This document shows positions 19,413 through 28,162 of a DNA stretch of 64,000 nucleotides, in pieces (the stretch's first letter is position 1; each line of letters begins with the position of its first letter). The DNA comes from Nannocystis pusilla (lineage in GTDB: Bacteria > Myxococcota_A > Polyangia > Nannocystales > Nannocystaceae). The position numbers and the translations under genes are program-made. The stretch spans positions 5,619,168-5,683,167 of the forward strand of contig NZ_JAPNKE010000002.1 in the NCBI RefSeq assembly GCF_026626665.1, read 5' to 3'. The notes under the pieces are model-generated. The model was not told the DNA's origin, searched no databases, and saw only the letters and a program-made list of their open reading frames with translations.

Positions 19413-20288
19413 TCACGGCTGCCTCGTGACCAGCAGGGTCGTCCATGCCGGCGTCGTGTCCGTGGGCATCGGGCAACTCTGCCAGTAGACCGCGCCGGAG
19501 CGAGGCACGCGGAGCTCCAGCTGCCCGGTCTCGAGCTGCCCGAGGTTACTCTCGTACACGCGGACGACCTCGTCGGCGAGCGTGAAGTCCACCGCCCCGC
19601 GCTGGCGACACGGACACGAATCCGGACCGGACTCGCACGTCGGCTCGCACGGCCACACGCGATCGAGGACCAGCGGCGCATAGAAGTCGGATTGCGGGTA
19701 GTACTCCGCCCAGTACTCGTCGGTATAAGCGTCCGGCAGCGCTTCGGCCGACAAGAACGCCAGAAGGGGCGTGCCCTCCGGATCGCGCACGGTGAGGAAG
19801 GTGTTGGCGTAGAACGGATTGTCGTTGTGGAGCCGCAGCTGCACCGCCTCTCCGACCGCCACCGGCGCGACGCCGGGAGGTTCGAGCGTCAGCGCCAGCG
19901 TATGGACGACCGGCTGTCCCATCTCGTCGGTGCAGGCGAAGCCGAGCGCGTAGCCCCCCGCGCCGTCGCCCTCGACCTTGGTTACCTCGCAGGCCTGGTC
20001 GAACCGCACGTCGCCGAGCGTGACCGGGACCTGGCCGTCGACGGTGATGTCCAACGCGACGCCCTCGGGCGGCGGACCACACGCCGGCTCCGGCTCCGGC
20101 TCATCCGTCGTCGCCGAGGAAGTGCTCGAGCTCGTCGGCTCGACCGCGGTCGTCGTCGACGGACTCGCGCCACCGCTGCTCGTCCCGCCCACGTCGCTCG
20201 CTTCGGAGCTCGGCTCGCCGTGGCCCTCGGGACCGCAGCCCAGCGTCACGAACCCGAGAATTGCCGATACGCCCATCGTTCGAATCAT
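19413..20288 (-). CDS. Lipoprotein with Ser/Thr-rich linker, unknown function
   Basis: About 291 residues starting MIRTMGVSAILGFVTLGCGP, where TLGC is a lipobox. A 50-residue linker rich in Ser, Thr and Gly (SSGGASPSTTTAVEPTSSST) follows, a layout very common in myxobacterial surface lipoproteins. The mature domain begins ACGPPPEGVALDITVDGQVP and contains two later cysteine-rich spots (CEPTCESGPDSCPC). It looks like a beta-rich binding domain. Two more in-frame ATG codons nearby could start it; 20288 gives the best signal peptide. It is monocistronic and convergent with the small gene at 19034. Confidence 0.72.
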   Translation of the reverse strand: MIRTMGVSAILGFVTLGCGPEGHGEPSSEASDVGGTSSGGASPSTTTAVEPTSSSTSSATTDEPEPEPACGPPPEGVALDITVDGQVPVTLGDVRFDQACEVTKVEGDGAGGYALGFACTDEMGQPVVHTLALTLEPPGVAPVAVGEAVQLRLHNDNPFYANTFLTVRDPEGTPLLAFLSAEALPDAYTDEYWAEYYPQSDFYAPLVLDRVWPCEPTCESGPDSCPCRQRGAVDFTLADEVVRVYESNLGQLETGQLELRVPRSGAVYWQSCPMPTDTTPAWTTLLVTRQP

Positions 20289-20690
20289 CGCTCGCCAGGC
20301 TAGTCGTTCCCCGACACCGCGCAAGCAGCAACCGGAGTTGGCGCTCACGAACTCGCGTTGGGGGCCTCGTTGCGATCTTCGCAACGGATGTCTTGACGAA
20401 CATGTTCTCGAGGACATCCATGAACCATGCTCGCCACGCCGCGGGGAGCAAGACCCAATCGAACTTGGTGCGCACCAACTCGACTCGCGCGTTTGTCTCA
20501 CATCGACGCGTCCGAGAAACGGCTGGTTCGCGTCGCTCCGGCCGCTACACCTGTCGACACCATGACCGACCGCTCACGCGCCTCACCCGGCGTCTGTTCG
20601 CCTCGCGGCTCGCAACTCGCGTCTCGTGCGGGCGCGTGCGTCTCGTCCCCGTCGCTGCGTACGCGTCCGGGCACGACCACGCCCGGCGCG
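20289..20690. other. Intergenic region between selD and the lipoprotein gene
   Basis: No gene found. CATG at 20401 (in GAACATGTTC) and CATC at 20415 are 14 bp apart, with out-of-phase CATG at 20419 and 20426. A small hairpin with arms GTTGCGA and TCGCAAC lies at 20369-20385. Both elements are downstream of selD, which is transcribed leftward, and may help end its transcript. Confidence 0.4.
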
Positions 20691-21819
20691 TCACGCTTCG
20701 GCCGCGAACTCGAGCACCACTGTCCCGACCGGTGTCGCGGCCGAAGGCGCGATCAGCCGCCCGATCGTCCACCCCCGTCCGCCGCTCTCCCGCAGCGCCG
20801 CCACGAGCTCTGCGGCCCGTTCCTCGGGAACGGTGAGCAGGAGCCCGCCGCTCGTCTGCGCGTCGGCGGCGAGGAGCGTGCGCAGCGGATCTTCGCCGCC
20901 CTCGACGATCAGGTTCGGCCGCACGAACCCCAGGTTCGCTTTCGTCCCCCGGGCACCCGACCTGCGGCCGCGTGGGCCAGCGCCCCGGGCAGCGCCGGCA
21001 AGGCCGCCATGTCGAGCCGGGCCGCCAGCTGCGAGCCGCGGAGGATGTTGCGCAGGTGACCGAGCAGCCCGAAGCCGGTCACGTCGGTGCAGGCGGTCAC
21101 GCCGAAGCCGCGGGCGATCGCCAGCGCCGGTCCGTTGAGCGTCGTCATGCCGGCGATCGCCGTCGCCACCTCGGCCGGCTCGGCGTGGCCGTGCTTGATC
21201 GCCTGGGCGATGAAGCCGGTCCCGAGCGCCTTGGTCAGCACCAACGCCTGGCCTTCACGACCTGTCCGGTTAGACAGGATCTCGGGGACAGCCACCTCGC
21301 CCGTCACGCTGAGCCCGAACTTGAGCTCGCCGTCGCGGACGGTGTGGCCGCCGACGATCGCCACTCCCGCGCGGGCGCAGACCCGGGCCGCGCCGCGCAG
21401 GATCGCCTGCAGCACCGTCAGCGGCAGCTTGTCGTCGGGGAAGCCGACCACGTTGAGGGCGAACAGCGGCCGCCCGCCCATCGCGTAGACGTCCGACAGC
21501 GCGTTGCAGGCGGCGATCTCGCCGAAGGTCTCGGGGTCGTCGACGAGCGGGGCGATGATGTCGACGGTCAGCACGGTCGCCCGCGTCGGGTCGTCGCCGA
21601 TGCGCACGACGGCCGCGTCGTCGGCGAACTCCGTGCCGACGAGGATCCGCTCGTCGCCCCGTTCTTCGGGCGGGGGCATGCCCTCCAGGACCTGGACCAG
21701 GTCACCGAGCCGCAGCTTGGCGGCTCAACCGCCGCCGCGGGCGAACTCGGTCAGACGGAGCGGTCGGTGGACCGTGCGCGTGTCGTCGGGCTCGCCGGGC
21801 TTCGGGGCTCGCTGCTCAT
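20691..21819 (-). CDS. selD: Selenide, water dikinase with in-frame UGA at the active site (two apparent frameshifts)
   Basis: SelD makes selenophosphate from selenide and ATP, the selenium donor for selenocysteine. From ATG 21819 one added base in the C4 run at 21804-21807 joins the start to the frame RLTEFARGGG-TGA-AAKL. This aligns with RLTQYSHGAGCGCK of E. coli SelD, with TGA (21725-21727) exactly at the catalytic Cys17. The following lysine, FADDAAV, NALSDVYAMGGRP, VGGHTVRDGELKFGLSVTG and DVTGFGLLGHL are all conserved. A second indel, in the G5 run near 20946, separates VPGG from TKANLGFV, DAQTSGGLLL and the end. With repairs and UGA read as Sec the product is about 375 residues. It is divergent from selB, which supports the Sec reading. 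Confidence 0.9.
21707..21726 (-). promoter_or_regulatory. Candidate bacterial SECIS hairpin in selD
   Basis: Directly at the UGA codon the mRNA can form a stem with arms GAGCCGC and GCGGCTC and a six-base loop. A second possible hairpin (arms GACCTG and CAGGTC) follows about 20 bases later. Bacterial SECIS elements lie immediately downstream of UGA and are bound by SelB. Which of the two hairpins would function is not decidable by eye. Confidence 0.4.
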
Positions 21820-21864
21820 GCGCGAGGAGTGTATCGCAGACCCCAGGCCGCTACACTGCGGCGC

Positions 21865-23856
21865 ATGGCCAAGCCCGTGCGTGACCTGGTCCTCGGGACC
21901 GCCGGCCACATCGATCACGGCAAGACCGCCCTGGTCCGCGCCCTCACCGGCGTCGACACCGATCGCCTGCCCGAGGAGAAGCGCCGCGGGATCACCATCG
22001 ACCTCGGCTTCGCCGCCTGGCAGCTCGGCCCCGGCCTGGTCGCCAGCATCGTCGACGTGCCCGGGCACGAGGCCTTCGTCCGCACGATGGTCGCCGGCGC
22101 CGGAGGCGTCGATGCGGTGCTCCTGGTCGTCTCGGCCGAGGAGGGCGTGATGCCGCAGACGCGCGAGCACCTGCTCGTCTGCCGCCTCCTCGGCATCACC
22201 CACGGCGTGGTCGCGCTCAGCAAGATCGATCGCCTCCACGGCGACGCCGAGGCGCTCGCGCTCGCCGAGGCCGACGTGCGCGCGGCCCTCGAGGACCTCG
22301 CGCCCGGCCTGGCCGGCGCCGCGGTGGTGCCGTGCTCCGCGCACACCGGCGTCGGCGTCCCGGAGCTCGCCGCGGCCGTCCGTCGCGTCGCCGCCGCGTT
22401 GCCGGCCCGCCCGTCGCGCGACCGGCCGATCCTCCCGATCGACCGCTGCTTCGTCCTCAAGGGCCACGGCACCGTCGTCACCGGCACCTTGCTCGCCGGC
22501 CAGCTGGAGATCGCCGCCGACCCCTACTTCAACCTCGTCCCGGCCGGCGAGCACCGTCCCGTCCGGGAGCTCCGCGCCCGCGCCCTCCACGTCCGCGGCG
22601 CCGCGGCCACGCGCGTCCCCGCGGGCGCCCGGGCAGCGGTCAACCTCGGCGGGATCGCCGTCGCCGAGCTCGCCCGCGGCGACGTGCTCACCCGCGGCCA
22701 CCGGGTCGTCGCCGCGGCGTCCGTCCACGTCCTGCTCGAGCACCTGCCGCACGACAGCCGCACCTGGCGCAGCGGCACGAGCGTCCAGGTCTGCGCCGGC
22801 ACGGCCCACACCACCGGCCGGCTGGATCCGCTCGGGCCGCTCGCCGGCGCCGAGGATGCCCCGAAGACCATGTCCATTCCGCCAGGTACTTCGGCGCTGG
22901 TGCGGATCCGCCTCGACGCGCCGCTACCCGTGTGGCACGGCCAGCGGGTCGTCCTGCGCAGCCATGGCGGCGATCTGGTCCACGGCCACACCTGCGGCGG
23001 CGGCGTCGTCATCGATCCCGGGCCGCGCCCCGGCCGCGGCCAGCGCAGCCGCTGGCTCCGGGTCGCCCGCGCCCTCGCCGGGTCCGACTTGCGGGCGCGG
23101 GTGGCCGCGCTGCTGACCGACGCCGGCGCGCTCGCCATCTCGCGCGACGAGCTCAAGCTGCGAGCCGGCGCGTCCGACCTCGAGGCTGTCCTTTCCGACA
23201 TGGTCCAAAGTGCAGACGCAGTGCGGCTCGGCGACAGCCGCCACGTCGCCGCCGCCGTGCTCCCGGAGCTGGCCGCCGCCGCCGTCGCCGTCGCCGTCCG
23301 GTTCCAGGCCGCCCACCCCGATCGCCCGGGTCTGTCGCGCGCCGCCCTGCTCGGCGGCTTGCCCGGCCGCGTCGCGCCCGACGTCGCCGCCGCCGCTCTC
23401 GAGCACGCGCTCGCCCGCGGCCTGCTGGAGCAGCGCGGCGACGTGCTGGTCCGCGGCGGCACCGAGCCGACCCCGGGTCTGTCGCCGATCGGGCACAAGG
23501 TCCTGGACCTCTACGTCCGCGCCGGCGTCGCCCCGCCCACCCTTAAAGAGGTACAGACCGGCGCCAACCTCAGCGAACGCCAGGCCCTCGACGCCCTCAC
23601 CGCCCTGCAGAAGGCCGGCGCGCTGGTGCGAGTCTCCGCCGATCTCTCGCTCGCCCGCGAGCACCACGCCACGCTGGTCGAGAAAGTCCGCGTACACCTG
23701 CGATCGAGCCCGCAAATCGATGTTCAAGCGCTCAAGGCGTTGACGGGTCTGTCGCGCAAGTTCGTCGTGCCCTTCCTCGAGCACCTGGACCGGCTGGGCA
23801 TCACCCGCCGGCAAGGTGAAGTCCGGGTCGCCGGCCCCAAGCTCCATGGCGCCTGA
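21865..23856 (+). CDS. selB: Selenocysteine-specific elongation factor
   Basis: A 663-residue SelB that delivers selenocysteinyl-tRNA to UGA codons carrying a SECIS hairpin. The EF-Tu-like GTPase has G1 GTAGHIDHGKTALVRALTG, G3 DVPGHEAFVRTM and a G4-like SKID. Domains II and III follow (FVLKGHGTVVTGTLLAGQL), then winged-helix repeats that bind the SECIS (ISRDELKLRAGASDLEAVLS, LTGLSRKFVVPFLEHLDRLG at the end). The initial HIDHGKT matches SelB better than EF-Tu. ATG 21865 is 45 bp from the selD start on the other strand, so a shared divergent promoter region is likely. Two short 14-bp CATG/CAGG element copies lie inside it, at 22869-22886 and 23185-23216. Confidence 0.95.
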   Translation: MAKPVRDLVLGTAGHIDHGKTALVRALTGVDTDRLPEEKRRGITIDLGFAAWQLGPGLVASIVDVPGHEAFVRTMVAGAGGVDAVLLVVSAEEGVMPQTREHLLVCRLLGITHGVVALSKIDRLHGDAEALALAEADVRAALEDLAPGLAGAAVVPCSAHTGVGVPELAAAVRRVAAALPARPSRDRPILPIDRCFVLKGHGTVVTGTLLAGQLEIAADPYFNLVPAGEHRPVRELRARALHVRGAAATRVPAGARAAVNLGGIAVAELARGDVLTRGHRVVAAASVHVLLEHLPHDSRTWRSGTSVQVCAGTAHTTGRLDPLGPLAGAEDAPKTMSIPPGTSALVRIRLDAPLPVWHGQRVVLRSHGGDLVHGHTCGGGVVIDPGPRPGRGQRSRWLRVARALAGSDLRARVAALLTDAGALAISRDELKLRAGASDLEAVLSDMVQSADAVRLGDSRHVAAAVLPELAAAAVAVAVRFQAAHPDRPGLSRAALLGGLPGRVAPDVAAAALEHALARGLLEQRGDVLVRGGTEPTPGLSPIGHKVLDLYVRAGVAPPTLKEVQTGANLSERQALDALTALQKAGALVRVSADLSLAREHHATLVEKVRVHLRSSPQIDVQALKALTGLSRKFVVPFLEHLDRLGITRRQGEVRVAGPKLHGA

Positions 23857-24424
23857 ACTCGATCCTGGAGCGGCCGCTTCGCCGTTCCGAGCGCCCTGGC
23901 GCCTGCAATTCGAGCTCGGGCGAGTCGCCGAGCCCGTCTCGATGCCCCTGGCGACCGACGCGAGCCTCGGGTGGCCTACCTGCTGCGAGACCGGCGCTCG
24001 CCAGGCCGGCGCGTGCCCGACGGACTCGTCCCTCGCAGCCGACGACCTGCGGCTCACTATTCAGGCGGTGCCGGCCGACGCGCCCGACCCCCTGCGGCTC
24101 GCGTTCGCTGGCGGTCCCGTCCGACGCACCCGACTCCCCTGCGGCTCGCGTTCGCTGGCGGTCCGGTCCGACCACCCTCTCGCACCCCCGCACGCATCAC
24201 CGCGCTCCTTCGCGCGGTCGCTTCATACATGTCCCTTGCGCAAGGTGTCGCCGAACCGTGACGAGCCTCGCGCCTCTCGCTGGACGGCCGCCTGTACAAG
24301 CCGCGGGCGAGTCGATACCGTACGCGCCATGCTTGCTGTCACCTCGGCCTGGCCGACGGCCTCGCTCGCCGTCTCGCCGGGGGATGACCGCGCGCAGTCA
24401 ACCTCAGCTCCGTCCCGGTCCTAG
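23846..24424 (+). CDS. Possible short protein after selB (weak)
   Basis: An open frame whose ATG overlaps the selB stop codon. The first 90 residues look protein-like (APWRLQFELGRVAEPVSMPL, CCETGARQAGACPTD, LRLTIQAVPADAPDPLRLAF). The rest runs through a 46-47-bp direct repeat and a CATG site and looks random, so a frame error or decay may cut the true end. No family recognised. The alternative is that the whole 585-bp gap to 24442 is noncoding. Confidence 0.3.
   Translation: MAPELDPGAAASPFRAPWRLQFELGRVAEPVSMPLATDASLGWPTCCETGARQAGACPTDSSLAADDLRLTIQAVPADAPDPLRLAFAGGPVRRTRLPCGSRSLAVRSDHPLAPPHASPRSFARSLHTCPLRKVSPNRDEPRASRWTAACTSRGRVDTVRAMLAVTSAWPTASLAVSPGDDRAQSTSAPSRS
24043..24166. repeat. 46-47-bp direct repeat, two full copies and a partial one
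   Basis: The block cctgcggctcgcgttcgctg occurs at 24091 and 24138; a diverged start (cctgcggctcac) is at 24045. The spacing of 46-47 bp differs from the other minisatellites. It lies between selB and the cysteine-rich lipoprotein. Confidence 0.7.
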
Positions 24425-24441
24425 CGGGACAGGAGGTCCAA

Positions 24442-25110
24442 GTGGGTCGCCTCAAATTGTTCTCGTTGCTCTTCGGCGTCGGCCTGGTGTCTGCGCTCGT
24501 CCCGGTGCTCACGGGCGGCTGCACACACTGCGACGAATTCCTCGAATGTACCACCAGGCCGGGGCTCCGCTACGTCGAGTGCGGCAGCAAGCAGCACGAG
24601 TTCAACGACGGCGTCTCCCTCGACGACGAGGACAGCGCCTGGGATTATTGCTTCTGCAACAGCACCCGGCTGCAGTGCGAGAACGGCTCCAGCCTGCGGA
24701 TGTGCAATTACATGACCTACGACGGCAGCACCGCCGCGCAGTTCAACGACGGCACCTTCGCCGAGTTGACCAGCGCGGTCGCGGGTTGCCTCGAGTATGA
24801 CGGCTGCGCCATCGCCAACGCCCGCTGCAACTACGGCGGCTGGTACCTCGATTGCGCGCGCGGCGACGAGCGGGTGTACATCAGCGGCTCGGGCGCCATC
24901 TTCAAGGACGAGAAGAACGCCGTCGACACCTGCGTCGCCCGCGGCTCCGGCGGCTACTCCTGCCAGCCGATCATCGACGACTGCGAAGACCTCGACGACT
25001 GCGCGAGCAGCAAGGCGTGCAGCGAGTTCTGCTCCTCCCCCGCCTGCTTCAACAACAAGAACGCCGCGGCCTGCATCGCCGATCCCGCGTGCCGGTGGAC
25101 CCCGAAATGA
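24442..25110 (+). CDS. Cysteine-rich lipoprotein
   Basis: A 222-residue exported protein from GTG 24442, which has a clear AGGAGGT ribosome binding site about 6 bp upstream. The leader LFSLLFGVGLVSALVPVLTG ends in a lipobox-like GGCTHC. The mature part carries about 24 cysteines in pairs (CFCNSTRLQC, CAIANARC, CEDLDDCASSKACSEFC), so it is probably a disulfide-bonded surface or periplasmic protein. The last motif ACIADPACRWTPK recurs in myxobacterial cysteine-rich proteins as far as I recall. It overlaps the next gene by 4 bp (ATGA), indicating translational coupling. Function unknown. Confidence 0.75.
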   Translation: MGRLKLFSLLFGVGLVSALVPVLTGGCTHCDEFLECTTRPGLRYVECGSKQHEFNDGVSLDDEDSAWDYCFCNSTRLQCENGSSLRMCNYMTYDGSTAAQFNDGTFAELTSAVAGCLEYDGCAIANARCNYGGWYLDCARGDERVYISGSGAIFKDEKNAVDTCVARGSGGYSCQPIIDDCEDLDDCASSKACSEFCSSPACFNNKNAAACIADPACRWTPK

Positions 25111-26231
25111 CCGCGCTCCGCACCCTCCTCGCCGCCGCGCTCTCGACCGCGCTCGCCCTCCCGACCCCCGCCCTCGCCGCGCCCGCGCCCGCGCCCGTGG
25201 CCGCCGCGCCCGTGGACTGGTCGGCCACCTTCCCGCCGGCCGGCGTCAGCGCCCACCTCGGCGACAAGAAGCCCAACATCATCGTCATCGCCGCCAACCC
25301 CGGCTCGCAAGCCGCGGCCGCGGCCTTCCGCGCCGCGCTCACGGCCTCGAAGAAGGCCGGGGTGGTGATCGACGGCCAGGCGCTCGGCGCCGTCGACAGC
25401 CTCGACGACCGCGGCATCGTCGAGCGCGCCAAGGTGCTCCCGGTCCAGCAGATCGTCATCGTCCGCGTGTTCGAGGGCAGCCCGGGCGACCCGCCGAGCT
25501 TCATCGCCATGGCCTACGGCACCGACGGCGCCGTCGCAGTCGCCCTCAGCGGCACCGCCGGCGTCCCCCTGCCCGAGCCCGAGCTGCCCACCGAGGTCAG
25601 CGTGCCCGACCAGGCCGCCGACACCGGCGAGGAGGCCCCGAAGGAGCCCGAGGAGCCCGCGGAGGTCAAGCAGGCGCGCGAGGCGGCCGAGCAGGAGTAC
25701 GCCGCCAAGCGCCTGGGCGGCACCTGGGGCGCGCTGCGTCAGGGCACGCCGGGCACGTCGATCACCCCCGCGCAGTTCTACGCCGCCCTCGGCCGCGACG
25801 ACCTCGCGCGCCAGGTCGACAAGCGCAGGAAGACCCGCCTCGGCGTCGCCCTCGGCGGCGGCATCGCCGGCGGCGGCCTGCTCGCGGTCGGTCTCACCTT
25901 CCTGATCCTCAACGCCACCGCCAGCAAGTACGGCCCCGACTTCGGCCCCGACGACCCGCTGCGCGGGGGCACCGATCGCGTCCGCTACCCGCTGTCGATG
26001 CCCGTTTCGGGCGCGCTGCTCGGCGTCGGCGCGGCCCTCCTCCTCGGCATGGGCGTGTTCCTCGGCGTCTACAAGACCCACCCGATCGGCCGCCGCGAGA
26101 CCCCCGGCCTCATCGACGGCCACAACCGCGAGCTGCGCCAGAAGCTGGGCCTGCCGCCCGAACAGGCCAGCGTCCGCCTCGCCCCCAGCCTCGGCGCCAG
26201 CAACGGCCTCGTGCTCGTCGGTCGCTTCTGA
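25107..26231 (+). CDS. Exported protein with two membrane helices, unknown function
   Basis: A 374-residue protein with a signal peptide (LLAAALSTALALPTPALAAP). A periplasmic part (NIIVIAANPGSQAAAAAFRA, QQIVIVRVFEGSPGDPPSFI) looks like an alternating alpha/beta fold. An acidic Glu-rich linker follows, then two hydrophobic helices (LGVALGGGIAGGGLLAVGLT and ALLGVGAALLLGMGVFLGVY) and a short charged end. The start ATG overlaps the stop codon of the cysteine-rich lipoprotein, so the two proteins probably act together. A TolB- or FlgT-like periplasmic fold is conceivable but not supported by a motif. It is convergent with selA. Confidence 0.7.
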   Translation: MTALRTLLAAALSTALALPTPALAAPAPAPVAAAPVDWSATFPPAGVSAHLGDKKPNIIVIAANPGSQAAAAAFRAALTASKKAGVVIDGQALGAVDSLDDRGIVERAKVLPVQQIVIVRVFEGSPGDPPSFIAMAYGTDGAVAVALSGTAGVPLPEPELPTEVSVPDQAADTGEEAPKEPEEPAEVKQAREAAEQEYAAKRLGGTWGALRQGTPGTSITPAQFYAALGRDDLARQVDKRRKTRLGVALGGGIAGGGLLAVGLTFLILNATASKYGPDFGPDDPLRGGTDRVRYPLSMPVSGALLGVGAALLLGMGVFLGVYKTHPIGRRETPGLIDGHNRELRQKLGLPPEQASVRLAPSLGASNGLVLVGRF

Positions 26232-26241
26232 GGTGGCTCAT

Positions 26242-26325
26242 TCTGTCCCTGAGGACATGCTCTTTGGAGCATGTCCTCACGGCCGGCCTCGAACACACCG
26301 AAAGGACATGCGCTTCGGGGCATGT
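26242..26325. repeat. 14-bp-phased CATG array between convergent genes
   Basis: CATG at 26256 and 26270, with a TCTG core at 26242 in phase, then a second pair at 26307 and 26321. All spacings within groups are 14 bp. It fills the gap between the exported protein (+) and the inferred selA stop codon (-). Confidence 0.8.
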
Positions 26326-26329
26326 CCGT

Positions 26330-27678
26330 TCAACCCCCACGACCGTCCGCACGGCGGCCGCCAGCGCCTCCTCTTCCTCCGGCGTGACCGTCCGCAGGTC
26401 GAGCAGCAGCTCGCCAGCGCTGACGCGGCCGACCACGCCGGCCCGCCGGAGCGCCGCCGCGGTGGCCGTGGGGTCGGTCGTGGGCACCGCCAGCGCCGCG
26501 CTCGCCATCACGTCGCCGGGCAGCGAGCCGCCGCCGACGGTCGCCTGGCTGGTTCGCACCTGTCTCGAAGACCATCCCATCCGCTCGGCCAGCGCCTCGG
26601 CCCGCGCGCGCAGCTGGCCCTCCGACCAGGCCATCATCCGCCGCAGCGGCAGCGTGTCCGCGCGCCCGCTGGCGTACGCGATCGCCGTCGCGTGCAGCGC
26701 CGCCACGGTCGTCTTGTCCGGCCGCAACGCCCGCGCCAGCGGGTGGCGGCGGCACTTTCCGACCAGCGCGGCCGTCCCCGCGAGCAGCCCCGCCTGCGGC
26801 CCGCCGAGCAGCTTGTCGCCGCTGCACGTCACCAGATCTGCCCCTTGCGACAGGTACTCCTGGACAGTCGGCTCGTCGCCGACGATCCCGCCCAGCGAGC
26901 CCGAGCCGATGTCCGCGATCACCGGCGCCCCGCGCTCGCGCCCCAGCGCCGCCAGCTCGGCCAGCGGCGGCTGATGCACGAACCCCGCCTGCGAGAAGTT
27001 GCTGAGGTGGACCCACAAGATCGCCGCGGCCCCGCGCGGCTGCCCCGGCAGCTCGCCCGCGAGCCCGGCCGCGTAGTCGGCGAGGTGCGTCCGGTTGGTG
27101 CTGCCGACCTCCCACACCTCCGCGCCGCCGGCCGCCGCCATCTCGGCCACGCGGAAGCCGTCGCCGATCTCCACCATCTGCCCGCGCGACAGCACCACCC
27201 CGCCCGGGCGCCCCACCGCCGTACACGCCAGCAGCAGCGCCGCCGCCCCGTTGTTGACCACGTGCACGTCCTCGGCCCCGAGCAGCGCCGCCAGCAGCGG
27301 ACGCAACCACGTCAGTCGCGACCCGCGCCGGCCGGTCTCGACCTCGAACTCGAGCTCGCAGATGCCGGCCGCCGCGGTCATCGCCGCGACTGCCTCTCGG
27401 GACAGGGGCGCGCGCCCGAGGTTGGTGTGCAGCAGCACCCCGGTCGCGTTGATCAGGGCGCGCGGCCGCGGCGTCATCACCTCGTCCAGGCGCCGGGCGA
27501 CCTCGCGGGCGAGGACGTCGACCTCGGGGGCCTCGGAGATCTCGCCGGCCTGGGCTCGCCGCCTCAGCTCCGCCAGGACGTCGTTCACGTGGCGCTTCTG
27601 GATCGCTCGCAGCGCCGGCGACGACGCGAGCGCGGGGTGGTCGAGGATCCGATCGACGCGAGGCAGACGGAGCGACAT
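26330..27678 (-). CDS. selA: L-seryl-tRNA(Sec) selenium transferase
   Basis: SelA is a PLP enzyme that converts seryl-tRNA(Sec) to selenocysteinyl-tRNA with selenophosphate. Typical features are LPRVDRILDHPAL at the start, INATGVLLHTNLGRAPLS, ELEFEVETGRRGSR, VNNGAAALLL and the PLP lysine in SGDKLLGGPQAG. Start ATG 27678 matches the family better than ATG 27696. As assembled the frame runs on to 26110, through a CATG array and into the convergent gene. One added G in the G5 run at 26334-26338 would end the protein at a TGA at 26330-26332, a normal length of about 449 residues. The gene is last in a comEC-FHA-selA operon, away from selD and selB. Confidence 0.92.
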
Positions 27679-27683
27679 GCCCT

Positions 27684-28148
27684 CTACTGCTGCCACAAGA
27701 GCAGCGCCGCGACGAGCGCCGCGAACCCGAGCGTGGCGACGGCCGGCAACAGCAGCGACTCGCCCCGCTCCGCCGCCACGACCTGTCGCCGACGCGTCAC
27801 GGTCACCTCACCGCCGCGACGCAGCGCCGCGTCGACCTGCGCGCCCGGGTGATGCACGCGTAAGGAGATCCCCCCCACCACGATCACGTCGTCGTGGGCC
27901 AGCGGCGTCGCCCCGACCAGCGCCGCCCCGTCGCGATACACCCCGTTCTTGCTGCCCAGGTCGGTCACGCTCAGCCCTTCGGACGTCACGTCCAGGGCCG
28001 CGTGGACGCGCGACACGTCGTCGCCCGCCAGCATCACCGTCGCGCCCGCATCGCGGCCGATCACCGCCCGCCCAGGCAGCAGCGCGTGCGTCCGTCCGCG
28101 CCCCGGCCCGCTCTCCTCGCGCACGAAGATGTCCGGCTCACGCGCCAC
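27684..28148 (-). CDS. FHA-domain protein with C-terminal membrane anchor
   Basis: A 154-residue protein. The FHA domain (LLPGRAVIGRDAGATVMLAG, then DDVSRVHAALDV and LGSKNGVYRDGAALV) has the phosphothreonine-binding arginine, serine and asparagine positions. A short basic region and one hydrophobic helix (LLLPAVATLGFAALVAALLL) end the protein, so the domain probably faces the cytoplasm from a tail anchor. FHA proteins read out Ser/Thr kinase signalling, and three such kinases are encoded in this window. The start is a GTG at 28148. It sits 14 bp after comEC and 5 bp before selA. Confidence 0.82.
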   Translation of the reverse strand: MAREPDIFVREESGPGRGRTHALLPGRAVIGRDAGATVMLAGDDVSRVHAALDVTSEGLSVTDLGSKNGVYRDGAALVGATPLAHDDVIVVGGISLRVHHPGAQVDAALRRGGEVTVTRRRQVVAAERGESLLLPAVATLGFAALVAALLLWQQ

Positions 28149-28162
28149 GCCGCGACCATAGC

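Noticed and set aside
20369..20385. Third TetR-type operator
   Set aside because: The arms GTTGCGA/TCGCAAC are in the opposite order to the operators at 246 and 290, and lie behind selD. It fits a small hairpin better.
23857..24441. tRNA(Sec) gene after selB
   Set aside because: No cloverleaf with a TCA anticodon or T-arm could be traced; TTCA strings there lack pairing arms.
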